Both the position numbers and the translations under genes were made by a program. The notes beneath the pieces are model-generated. The model ran no database searches, was not told where the DNA came from, and was given only the letters and a program-made list of their open reading frames with translations. A DNA stretch of 7,223 bases, from positions 1-7,223 of the forward strand of contig JBFYMA010000015.1 of assembly GCA_041305085.1 (NCBI GenBank). The letters are read 5' to 3'. Origin of the DNA: SURF-58 sp041305085. GTDB taxonomy: Archaea; Nanobdellota; Nanobdellia; Woesearchaeales; UBA9642. Each line of letters begins with the position of its first letter. Position 1 is the first letter of the stretch. Positions 1 through 5,827 of the stretch are shown one piece after another.

Positions 1-2
1 TG

Positions 3-1988
3 CTATTTATAGTGCTGATTTTTCAAAACAACAGCTTCTATTCCAGCATTTTGCTGGTGAGCGCTGTTGTTATATCAGGAATTCCTGAAAGCTTTCCCCT
101 GGCTCTGACACTGACTTTTTCCAACGGAATCAAAAAGATGGCAAAAAAGAATGCCATAGTAAAGGATCTAAATTCTGTAGAAACGTTAGGAACCACCACT
201 GTAATCTGCACAGACAAGACAGGAACGCTTACAGAGAACAACATGAGAGTTTCGCACATCTGGCTTCCAGGCAACGTTTCTTATGAGCTTAAGGGCACTG
301 GCTACGAGCCTGTCAACAGATTCTTCATAAAGGGAAAAGAGATTGAAGCAAAAAACGTTTTGGTTTCTAATCAATTCATCAATGCATTAATTTTATGCAA
401 CGACGCTGAGCTTGTGCATGAGGACAACTCGTGGAGTGTGCAGGGCGAGCCTACAGAGGGTGCACTGCTCGCAGCTGCAAAAAGCCTTAACGCAGACGAG
501 GAAGTCTTAAAGGAAGACAACAAAAGAGTTTATGTTGTTCCTTTTGATCCCCTGAAAAAGTTCATGATAACAGTTAACAAAAACATTGACAGCCCTGACC
601 AGCACAATTTTTTCCTTAAAGGAGCCGGAGAGATAGTTCTCGAAATGTGCTCTTTTTACAAAAACCCAAAAGGCCTGGAAAAAAAGCTTGATTCAAGGAC
701 AAAGGAAAAAATAATCCAGCATATGGAAGACTATATCTCACAAGGGTTCAGAGTGCTTTCAGTTGCATCAAAATCATTAAAGAAAACACCAAAAAAAATC
801 AACAATTTCATAGAACAAAATTTGTCAGGCAACTATGTCTTTGAAGGCTTTGTAGGAATAGAAGACCCTGTACGGGAAGAAGTTTATGATGCTGTTAAGC
901 AATGCCATGCTTCCGGAATAAAAATAGTGATGATAACAGGGGATCATAAGCTTATTGCGGAAAACATCGGGAAAAGAGTCGGGCTTTTTGGCAGCAAATC
1001 CGGCAAAATACTGGAAGGATTTGAGATAGACAGGCTAAGCGATGAAGAGCTCGACTCTGTTATTCAGGAAACAGCAATATTTGCAAGGGCAACACCAGAG
1101 CACAAGCTTCGCATAGTTGACTCTTTCCAGAGACATGGAGATATTGTTGCAATGACAGGTGATGGCGTAAATGATGCTCCTGCACTAAAAAAGGCAGACA
1201 TTGGTGTGGCGATGGGAAAAAAAGGCACAGAAGTTGCAAGAGAGGCATCAAACATGATACTTGCAGATGATAACTTTGCAACAATAGTAAATGCTGTAAA
1301 AGAGGGAAGAACAGTCTACAGCAACATAAGAAGGTTTATCTATTACCTTTTGACAGGAAACTTCACAGAAGTGGGAATGATTTTTTTGGCTGTCATAATG
1401 GACCTGTCGCTGCCTCTTACAGCCCTGATGATATTGTTCATCAACCTTGTTACAAGCACAATACCCGCACTGGCACTGAGCATTGAGCCTACACACGAAA
1501 AAGTGATGAGGCAAAGGCCAAGAAACCCAAAAGAAAGGCTCCTTTCAGGATATATACTTACAAAAATAGTTGTGATGATCCCTTTCCTGCTGTTTGGAAC
1601 GCTGGGATTGTTCATGTGGGAGCTGATAATAACTAATGGAAGCCTGCAGAAAGCCATGACAATAGCATTTGCAGCAATAATAACATTTGAGCTGTTCCAC
1701 AGCTTCAACGCAAGGAGGCTGCACACCACAATTTTTGACAAAGGCTTTTTCAGCAATGGCTCCTTATTCTTGGCAGTTTTTGTTTCTTTTGTTTTAACCC
1801 TGCTTGCCATTTATCATCCTTTTGGGCAGGAAATATTCTCAACTGTTTCCTTGACTCTTATGGATTGGACAGTTGTCATATGCGTGAGCATGACAGTCAT
1901 TGCTTTCAACGAAGTCTTAAAATACCTTATAATGTCAGAATTCAAAGAGCAGAGCAATCTTCAGGGAAAAAAGTTCGTGCTGGAATAG
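3..1988 (+). CDS. Cation-transporting P-type ATPase, type II (Ca2+-ATPase-like), 5'-partial
   Basis: This is a membrane pump that couples ATP hydrolysis through a phospho-aspartate to cation export. The reading frame is open to the window edge, so the N-terminus, M1-M3 and the TGE actuator domain lie outside; the GTG at 12 is not the true start. Numbering from that GTG: PESFP in M4 (25-29, usually PEGLP), phosphorylation motif DKTGT with Asp68, nucleotide-domain KGA (203-205), TGD (309-311), ATPEHK (360-365), TGDGVND (382-388), then M5-M10 (about 440-640). In M5 the ion-ligand Asn450 and Glu453 are kept. In M6 the family motif NLVTD reads NLVTS, so the Asp equivalent to SERCA Asp800 is Ser482. 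The catalytic machinery looks intact, so it is probably active. The transported ion is uncertain because of these substitutions; Ca2+ is only the family default. It converges with the lipoprotein gene, 94 bases away. Confidence 0.95.
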   Translation, partial: LFIVLIFQNNSFYSSILLVSAVVISGIPESFPLALTLTFSNGIKKMAKKNAIVKDLNSVETLGTTTVICTDKTGTLTENNMRVSHIWLPGNVSYELKGTGYEPVNRFFIKGKEIEAKNVLVSNQFINALILCNDAELVHEDNSWSVQGEPTEGALLAAAKSLNADEEVLKEDNKRVYVVPFDPLKKFMITVNKNIDSPDQHNFFLKGAGEIVLEMCSFYKNPKGLEKKLDSRTKEKIIQHMEDYISQGFRVLSVASKSLKKTPKKINNFIEQNLSGNYVFEGFVGIEDPVREEVYDAVKQCHASGIKIVMITGDHKLIAENIGKRVGLFGSKSGKILEGFEIDRLSDEELDSVIQETAIFARATPEHKLRIVDSFQRHGDIVAMTGDGVNDAPALKKADIGVAMGKKGTEVAREASNMILADDNFATIVNAVKEGRTVYSNIRRFIYYLLTGNFTEVGMIFLAVIMDLSLPLTALMILFINLVTSTIPALALSIEPTHEKVMRQRPRNPKERLLSGYILTKIVVMIPFLLFGTLGLFMWELIITNGSLQKAMTIAFAAIITFELFHSFNARRLHTTIFDKGFFSNGSLFLAVFVSFVLTLLAIYHPFGQEIFSTVSLTLMDWTVVICVSMTVIAFNEVLKYLIMSEFKEQSNLQGKKFVLE

Positions 1989-2022
1989 GAATAAAGCAAA
2001 TCCGCCAATCAACAGGATTATT

Positions 2023-2036
2023 CTGAGAAGCCTCAG
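2023..2036. other. Small hairpin in the convergent ATPase/lipoprotein gap
   Basis: CTGAG and CTCAG can pair around an AAGC loop, 34 bases after the ATPase stop codon. The gap from 1989 to 2082 holds nothing else I can name. There is no T-tract after the stem, so a terminator role is only a possibility. Confidence 0.25.
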
Positions 2037-2082
2037 GGCGCATCACATTGACTGACCACCAACCAGAGTTATTCCCCAAGCC

Positions 2083-3126
2083 TCACTTATACCCATTAGA
2101 TGTAATCGGACCGCCCACATGGGGCACAGTGCCTGTCACCATTGGGCATACTGTGTTAGAGCCAATAATTGCCGCACGAACCCCATTGATGTATATCAGG
2201 TCTGAGCCTTCTGTAATTTTTCCGCCATGGGATGTTTCATCGTTTATTCTTGCAACAGGCAGCCCGTTCAGAAGGACGTTTTCATCACCGGTAACTATGG
2301 TGCTTGGCGGCCCTGTGCAGGTTGCTGTTGCGCCCACAGTAACCATAATTAAGGAAGCCCAATTGGGAAGGTCTTCAGGAGTAATTCTCAATACTTCTCC
2401 TGGAGGAGAATTAATATAGAGCCTTCCTTCGTATTCCACAATTCCTGGTTTTGAGGTTATTTCTTCTTTTTCTTTGTTCGTTGCTGTCTGAACTGCTTCA
2501 GCGCAGGTCTCTTTTTTGCTTGCTTTTTCGCATAATGATTCATCCTTCATAGTTATTGCAATATCAGCAATGCATCTGTCTTTGCTGTACCTGCTGACTT
2601 TCTCACAGATAGCAATATCTTGTTTTTGCAGTGCCAGGCGCATCATGCAGAAATCCCTGGCCATGTCTGAGTCAACCAATTCGCAGATCGCGACAGACTC
2701 TTTGTTTATTGCTATTTGGCTGTTGCAGTCATCTTTTGCAGATCCTTTGCTGAGCTGTTCACAAATGGATTCATCATTTTTGGCAATACCCACTTTTGAA
2801 ATACAGCTATCCTTGTTTCCTTTAAGCTGTTCACACAATTCCAGGTTTTCAAGCTCTTCTGCCAGTTCTTCAAAACAATAGTCATGCCTTGACTCTTTCT
2901 GTATTTTGGAGCACAATTCTGGCTGCTTGTGCGCCTGGGCATAGCTGTCATAGCATTTTTCTATCCTGTCCTGTGATGCACTGGAATCTTCTGCTTCAAG
3001 CTTTGCGCAGTCTTCAGGGCTGCCGCTCTTGACTATTTTTGCAATCTCTTCATCGTATCCCAGAAATTCGCAGGATGAAAGAAAAACCAGCATTAACACC
3101 AAAAAAATTAACATTGTTGACTTCAT
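2083..3126 (-). CDS. Lipoprotein with Cys-pair repeats and C-terminal PAAR domain
   Basis: A 347-residue predicted surface lipoprotein. Residues 1-18 form a signal peptide (Lys2, hydrophobic core 5-16) ending in the lipobox LSSC, which makes Cys19 the likely lipid-anchored residue. Residues 34-218 hold seven helical-looking repeats of about 24-34 residues, each with two Cys (40/58, 72/84, 98/108, 122/134, 148/160, 174/185, 199/208) and a core like ICEQL or LCEKA. A linker (219-260) leads to a PAAR-type domain (about 262-340), recognised by GPPSTIV, NVLLNGLPVAR, ETSHGG, IYINGVRAA and CPMVTGTVPHVGG; Cys270, His300, Cys327 and His336 are candidate metal ligands. PAAR domains cap the spike of type VI secretion and related contractile systems, but no such genes are in this window. 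The start is supported by the signal peptide and a TATA box 27 bases upstream. PAAR and lipobox assignments are strong; function is unknown. Confidence 0.9.
   Translation of the reverse strand: MKSTMLIFLVLMLVFLSSCEFLGYDEEIAKIVKSGSPEDCAKLEAEDSSASQDRIEKCYDSYAQAHKQPELCSKIQKESRHDYCFEELAEELENLELCEQLKGNKDSCISKVGIAKNDESICEQLSKGSAKDDCNSQIAINKESVAICELVDSDMARDFCMMRLALQKQDIAICEKVSRYSKDRCIADIAITMKDESLCEKASKKETCAEAVQTATNKEKEEITSKPGIVEYEGRLYINSPPGEVLRITPEDLPNWASLIMVTVGATATCTGPPSTIVTGDENVLLNGLPVARINDETSHGGKITEGSDLIYINGVRAAIIGSNTVCPMVTGTVPHVGGPITSNGYK
2107..2343 (-). other. PAAR-like domain of the lipoprotein, shifted in repeat order
   Basis: Residues 262-340 of the lipoprotein. Three blocks follow one another: ATC-GPP with NVLLNG, then TSHGG with IYING, then CPMVTGTVPHVGG at the extreme C-terminus. 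In the common short bacterial PAAR proteins, as I recall them, the CP...PHVGG block comes first, followed by the C-GPP and HGG blocks. The cyclic order is the same here but the chain begins at a different block. Confidence 0.75.
2473..3027 (-). repeat. Seven tandem Cys-pair protein repeats in the lipoprotein
   Basis: The coding DNA for residues 34-218 carries seven degenerate tandem units. Each reads roughly x-x-x-hydrophobic-Cys-Glu-x-hydrophobic, then 6-12 residues to a second Cys, then an amphipathic stretch with Ala. Units 2-7 recur every 24-26 residues; the first is longer (34). Sequence between the Cys varies widely, so this is old protein-level repetition rather than recent DNA duplication. 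The even Cys count and extracellular location suggest one disulphide per repeat, forming a stiff helical stalk; this is inferred. Confidence 0.8.
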
Positions 3127-3147
3127 TTGAAGAGAGGAGAAGCTGGA

Positions 3148-3156
3148 TTTTATAAA
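3148..3156 (-). promoter_or_regulatory. TATA box for the PAAR lipoprotein gene
   Basis: On the minus strand this reads CTTTATAAA, centred about 27 bases before the ATG at 3126. Archaeal transcription starts about 25 bases after the TATA centre, so the transcript would begin at or next to the start codon. No Shine-Dalgarno is present on the coding strand, which fits a leaderless mRNA. Confidence 0.5.
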
Positions 3157-3232
3157 GATTTCTTAATTCTTGGAATTTGCTGGAACAGCAGGAGAGATTA
3201 AGCAGGATTTATTTCTAAGGCATTTCGTTAAC

Positions 3233-3240
3233 TATTAATA
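3233..3240 (+). promoter_or_regulatory. TATA box for the 267-residue protein gene
   Basis: TATTAATA is centred about 26 bases before the ATG at 3262, the spacing expected for a leaderless archaeal transcript. It sits inside a 10-base palindrome (CTATTAATAG, 3232-3241). No Shine-Dalgarno precedes the ATG. The 135-base divergent gap from 3127 to 3261 thus holds two back-to-back promoters. Confidence 0.45.
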
Positions 3241-3261
3241 GTACTAAGAATACATATTACT

Positions 3262-4065
3262 ATGCGAGATGTTCAAAGGAAGCTGTTTGATGAGTTTTTC
3301 AGATGTGTTTCAAGCTCAAAAAAAAGAAAAATTTATGATCCAAAGCTCATTGAAATAACAAAAAAACTTCTTGAAATAAATTATTCAGAAAACCAGGTTG
3401 AATCAACTTATCTTTACGAAGCAGCGCTTGTACACGAAGCTGGAATAGACTTTTCTGAGCCAAACGTTTTCTACGACCAGCTTATTGAAACGAGGAGAAT
3501 CCTTAATCTGTTGCTTGCAATCCTGAAATCAGCTGAAAAAAAACAGCGTGAAAATATTTTTCAAGAAATCGAAAACAATCCTCTTTTAAGAATTGCAGGA
3601 AATCATGTGGGGGAAAAGAATCTGGAATTCAGGACACCAGGACACACCATTGCTGCAAGGATGCCAGGCCATAAGTTCCACAACAGGAAGATTATTGCAA
3701 ATATAGAATCTTTCTGGTTTGCCCTTGAAGAGTCCAAGCGAAAAAGATGGAAAATATTCAGGTTTGTACTGATAAAAGATGGAAAAGACATAGCTCATAT
3801 TACAGGATATGCTCATGGCAGCCACACTTTTTATATACAGTTCATTGAAAACATTTTCAAATACGAAAACAAAATAAGCGTCTGGGACTTGGCCCGGCTT
3901 TACAGATTTGTAGAAGGATACCTCAAAAAGCATGGCTACTCCAGGATAACTGTTCTTTGCGTAAAAGAACTCCAGCCAATTATACAAAGATATGGATTCC
4001 GCCCTACGGGCTGGAAAGAGAAAGCGTTTGGAGTTTCGCTTTTTTACCTAGTGAAGAGTATATAA
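3262..4065 (+). CDS. Hypothetical protein with degenerate GNAT-like C-terminal half
   Basis: I do not recognise this 267-residue family. It has no signal peptide or membrane segment and is probably cytoplasmic. Residues 1-110 are charged and helical (possible helical bundle). Residues 118-145 contain two Pro-Gly-His triplets (126-128 and 135-137) in a basic, His-rich patch. Residues about 164-266 run strand-strand (FRFVLIKDGKDIAHITGYAH), a strand (FYIQFIE), a helix (DLARLYRFVEGYLKKHGY), a strand (RITVLCV), a helix ending in RYGFRP and a final strand, which is the order and flavour of a GNAT acyltransferase. The pyrophosphate-binding R/Q-x-x-G-x-G/A loop expected before the long helix is missing (it reads YENKISVWDLARL), so acyl-CoA binding is doubtful. 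The start codon is supported by the TATA box at -26. It is followed by cbiM after 152 bases with a separate promoter. Being a gene is near certain; the fold is tentative. Confidence 0.85.
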   Translation: MRDVQRKLFDEFFRCVSSSKKRKIYDPKLIEITKKLLEINYSENQVESTYLYEAALVHEAGIDFSEPNVFYDQLIETRRILNLLLAILKSAEKKQRENIFQEIENNPLLRIAGNHVGEKNLEFRTPGHTIAARMPGHKFHNRKIIANIESFWFALEESKRKRWKIFRFVLIKDGKDIAHITGYAHGSHTFYIQFIENIFKYENKISVWDLARLYRFVEGYLKKHGYSRITVLCVKELQPIIQRYGFRPTGWKEKAFGVSLFYLVKSI

Positions 4066-4154
4066 CAAAAAGTTATCAATTGTTCTAATTGAGACAATAG
4101 TCAAGCGCATCAACCAATCCAATGCTTACAGTTTTGCGAAAGTACATCATAAAC

Positions 4155-4162
4155 TATTTAAA
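4155..4162 (+). promoter_or_regulatory. Likely TATA box for cbiM
   Basis: TATTTAAA predicts a transcript start near 4184 and a leader of about 33 bases that keeps the Shine-Dalgarno. A second TATA-like stretch (TTATAAATT, 4182-4190) lies closer to the gene, but a start from it would fall near 4212, inside the ribosome binding site, so I prefer the upstream box. The rest of the 152-base gap from 4066 shows only weak AT-rich inverted repeats around 4078-4098. Confidence 0.4.
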
Positions 4163-4204
4163 CAACTATTCTAGTGGCGGGTTATAAATTATTTTTCAAA
4201 ACAA

Positions 4205-4212
4205 GGGGTGAT
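4205..4212 (+). promoter_or_regulatory. Shine-Dalgarno of cbiM
   Basis: GGGGTGAT contains GGTGAT, complementary to the AUCACC near the 3' end of archaeal 16S rRNA, and lies five bases before the ATG at 4218. It fixes the start, as does the conserved N-terminus of the protein. It is the clearest ribosome binding site in the window. Confidence 0.75.
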
Positions 4213-4217
4213 TTTTC

Positions 4218-5114
4218 ATGCATACGCCTGACGGGTTCATAACAGGCTGGGTCTGCGTGGCAGCAATTATAATTGCGCTGGCAGCAATTGCTTACTCTGC
4301 ATGGAGCGCAAGAAAATGGATGACAAAGCAAAAAGCTCTTCTCATGGCAGGTCTTGCTGCAGCAGTATTTGCATTCCAGATGCTGAACTTTGGCATAGGA
4401 AACGGAACATCAGGCCATCTCATTGGAGCAGCCATTGCAGCAATACTTATAGCTCCGGAAGCAGCCATACTGGTCCTTGCATCAGTTCTTGTAATACAGG
4501 CGTTGGTTTATGGTGATGGAGGAGTTTTAGCCCTCGGGATAAATATTATAAATATGGGGGTTGTGGCAGGCTATGCTGCACACTTTGTCTACCAGCCTCT
4601 AAAAAAAAGGTCAGTGCTGTTTGCAGGATTCATTGCATCCATGGCAAGCGTTGTTGCGGCATCACTGACAGCATCATTGTTTCTTGGAATCAGCGGAACA
4701 ATACCTCTTGCTCAGGTTTTGCCTGCCATGCTTATTACGCACATGTTCATAGGCATAGGTGAAGGAATCATAACAGGAGGAGTTATCATGTATGTAAAAG
4801 CCTCGAAGAGCAGGCTTCTGCAAAAAAAGGAAGTAAAGAATATCTCAAGGTATGTTGTGCTGTCAACAATCGGAGCCATGGCTATTATGTCTCTTGCACT
4901 GCCATTTGCATCCCAAAGCCCTGATGGATTGGAGAAAGTGGCAATAAACCTTGGGTTCTATGAAAAGGCAACACCCATTTATACTGCGTCGCCAATGCCA
5001 GGCTACACATTTCCAGGACAGGAAGACTACATCTTTGCGCTCATAAGCGGAATCATGGGAATGGCTCTCAGCTTTGGGATAGGATATGCAGTGGCAAGGC
5101 CTATGGCTGCATAG
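4218..5114 (+). CDS. cbiM: CbiM/NikM cobalt-nickel ECF transporter S component with PDGLE tail
   Basis: A 298-residue integral membrane protein that captures Co2+ or Ni2+ for an energy-coupling-factor transporter. The N-terminus MHTPDGF matches the family signature MHIPDGF, with Thr for Ile at position 3. Met1, His2 and His67 (in GTSGHLIG) correspond to the metal ligands known from NikM, so metal binding looks intact and the start codon is certain. THMFIGIGEGIITG (174-187) is another conserved CbiM stretch. After a short basic loop (about 193-211), residues 212-298 add a helix, PDGLE (235-239), an external loop and a last helix: the CbiN/NikN-like PDGLE module, here fused to CbiM as in other NikMN proteins. 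The membrane partner CbiQ and ATPase CbiO are not in the window: downstream is a convergent gene, upstream an unrelated one. Co2+ versus Ni2+ cannot be decided from this sequence. Confidence 0.93.
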   Translation: MHTPDGFITGWVCVAAIIIALAAIAYSAWSARKWMTKQKALLMAGLAAAVFAFQMLNFGIGNGTSGHLIGAAIAAILIAPEAAILVLASVLVIQALVYGDGGVLALGINIINMGVVAGYAAHFVYQPLKKRSVLFAGFIASMASVVAASLTASLFLGISGTIPLAQVLPAMLITHMFIGIGEGIITGGVIMYVKASKSRLLQKKEVKNISRYVVLSTIGAMAIMSLALPFASQSPDGLEKVAINLGFYEKATPIYTASPMPGYTFPGQEDYIFALISGIMGMALSFGIGYAVARPMAA

Positions 5115-5150
5115 TTTTTCCCTGAGAAGCAACAGACAGGCATGTCTCAG
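5115..5150. terminator. Possible convergent terminator: T-run and hairpin
   Basis: The 32-base gap between cbiM and the PH-domain gene starts with T5 (5115-5119), the kind of T-run at which archaeal polymerase can stop. It is followed by alternative hairpins: CTGAGA (5122-5127) with TCTCAG (5145-5150), or AGACA (5134-5138) with TGTCT (5143-5147) around GGCA. The right arm overlaps the stop codon of the opposing gene. Confidence 0.35.
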
Positions 5151-5584
5151 CTCTTGATCGCCTGAAGTATTGCTTTCTCAAGCTTTTTTGGCTCGTCTGT
5201 GCCTATCCTGTAAATCCTGCTGTTTTTCATGGTTATTTCCACTGCGTCAAACCCTGAAATATTGAAGATCCATGTTGGGGGCCAGAGCCACAGCCTTATT
5301 CCCCAACCATAATACCAATGGTTTTTTACAGCTTTTGCAGAGGCTATCTCTTTTAACAGAAATTTTTTTCTGAATATTCCGTAGCCGAACCTTATGCTGA
5401 GAAATTTTTTGTCAATGCAAACATTGAGTGATGAAAAAGATGCCAGAATAAACAATATAAGCGCCATGGTGATTATAACTGCTGTATTAAGCCCTGTTTT
5501 TGTCAGCACAAACGCAAAAAAAAGCGCAATAACAAGAAGTACAGCAAGCATCAGGTATCCTGGCTGTGTGTGGTTGTAATCCAT
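5147..5584 (-). CDS. Two-helix membrane protein with PH-like domain
   Basis: A 145-residue protein of the small membrane-anchored bacterial-type PH-like domain group. Residues about 10-28 and 33-51 are two membrane helices in a hairpin. Residues 54-145 form the soluble domain: strands around VCIDKKFLSIRFGYG, a stretch with WYYGWGIR (90-97), then NISGFDAVEITMKNS and RIGTDEP (126-132) before a final helix. The YGxGIR...SGxDAVEI...IGTDEP pattern is one I recognise from this family, whose molecular role is not established. It lies 69 bases downstream of the 57-residue membrane protein in the same direction, but a TATA box close to its ATG suggests its own leaderless transcript. The start choice rests on that promoter spacing. 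The call of the fold is good; no function can be given. Confidence 0.85.
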   Translation of the reverse strand: MDYNHTQPGYLMLAVLLVIALFFAFVLTKTGLNTAVIITMALILFILASFSSLNVCIDKKFLSIRFGYGIFRKKFLLKEIASAKAVKNHWYYGWGIRLWLWPPTWIFNISGFDAVEITMKNSRIYRIGTDEPKKLEKAILQAIKS

Positions 5585-5604
5585 GCTGCTGATATAAGTT
5601 CAAG

Positions 5605-5613
5605 GTTTATAAT
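5605..5613 (-). promoter_or_regulatory. TATA box for the PH-domain gene
   Basis: On the minus strand this reads ATTATAAAC, centred about 25 bases upstream of the ATG at 5584, so transcription would begin at the start codon. No Shine-Dalgarno is visible between it and the ATG. It makes this gene separable from the oxidase pair upstream. Confidence 0.45.
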
Positions 5614-5653
5614 GTTTGTTGTTTGGCTTCACTGCATCAGCGCTTTTGCTGAA

Positions 5654-5827
5654 TTACTTTTTTCCAAACAGCTTATTCCTCCAAGCAACAAATGCCAGCA
5701 GAGCCAAGAATATCAGAAAAAGCAGAATCCCTGCAAGCAAAGAATTCTGGGTTGCAAACAGCGTTATGGCAGAATATGAAAGTATTGCCAACAACAGCAC
5801 AGCGCCCACAAAAACAGATAATTTCAT
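5654..5827 (-). CDS. 57-residue two-helix membrane protein, coupled to the oxidase gene
   Basis: A short open frame below usual length cut-offs. It starts MKLSVFVGAVLLLAILSYSA and ends WRNKLFGKK before TAA. Residues 4-24 and 29-48 are two hydrophobic segments, followed by a basic tail, so by the positive-inside rule both ends may face the cytoplasm; the first segment could alternatively be a signal peptide. Its ATG overlaps the TGA of the upstream oxidase as ATGA, the classic arrangement for translational coupling, and no other gene fits this interval on either strand. That placement suggests a small accessory subunit or assembly partner of the flavocytochrome, which is inference. I do not recognise the family. 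The ATGA overlap, the helix-loop-helix pattern and the tidy basic ending argue that it is real. Confidence 0.7.
   Translation of the reverse strand: MKLSVFVGAVLLLAILSYSAITLFATQNSLLAGILLFLIFLALLAFVAWRNKLFGKK

Noticed and set aside
12..14. GTG at 12 as the ATPase start codon
   Set aside because: The frame is open upstream to the window edge and the protein would lack M1-M3 and the actuator domain required in every P-type ATPase.
1343..1810. Minus-strand open frame of 155 codons inside the ATPase gene
   Set aside because: It is antisense to the well-conserved M5-M9 region of the pump; the hydrophobic look comes from reading membrane-helix codons backwards.
2023..2036. Rho-independent-style terminator after the ATPase gene
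   Set aside because: The stem is only five base pairs and no T-run follows, so I list it only as a hairpin.
2048..2419. Plus-strand open frame of 123 codons opposite the PAAR lipoprotein
   Set aside because: It lies wholly antisense to or just beyond the lipoprotein, whose minus-strand frame has a signal peptide, repeats and a recognisable domain. The plus product has no family features.
2083..3126. Lipoprotein as a plain type VI secretion spike protein
   Set aside because: A lipobox signal peptide would send it through the general secretion route, and no VgrG, Hcp or sheath gene is present, so a standard secretion-spike label is not justified.
3586..3987. Minus-strand open frame of 133 codons inside the 267-residue protein gene
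   Set aside because: The plus-strand frame is longer, has a promoter at the right distance and a protein-like fold order; the minus frame lacks both.
4066..4217. Cobalamin or nickel riboswitch / NikR operator upstream of cbiM
   Set aside because: The gap is only 152 bases, shorter than a typical cobalamin riboswitch. I see no B12-box-like sequence and no convincing spaced inverted repeat of NikR type.
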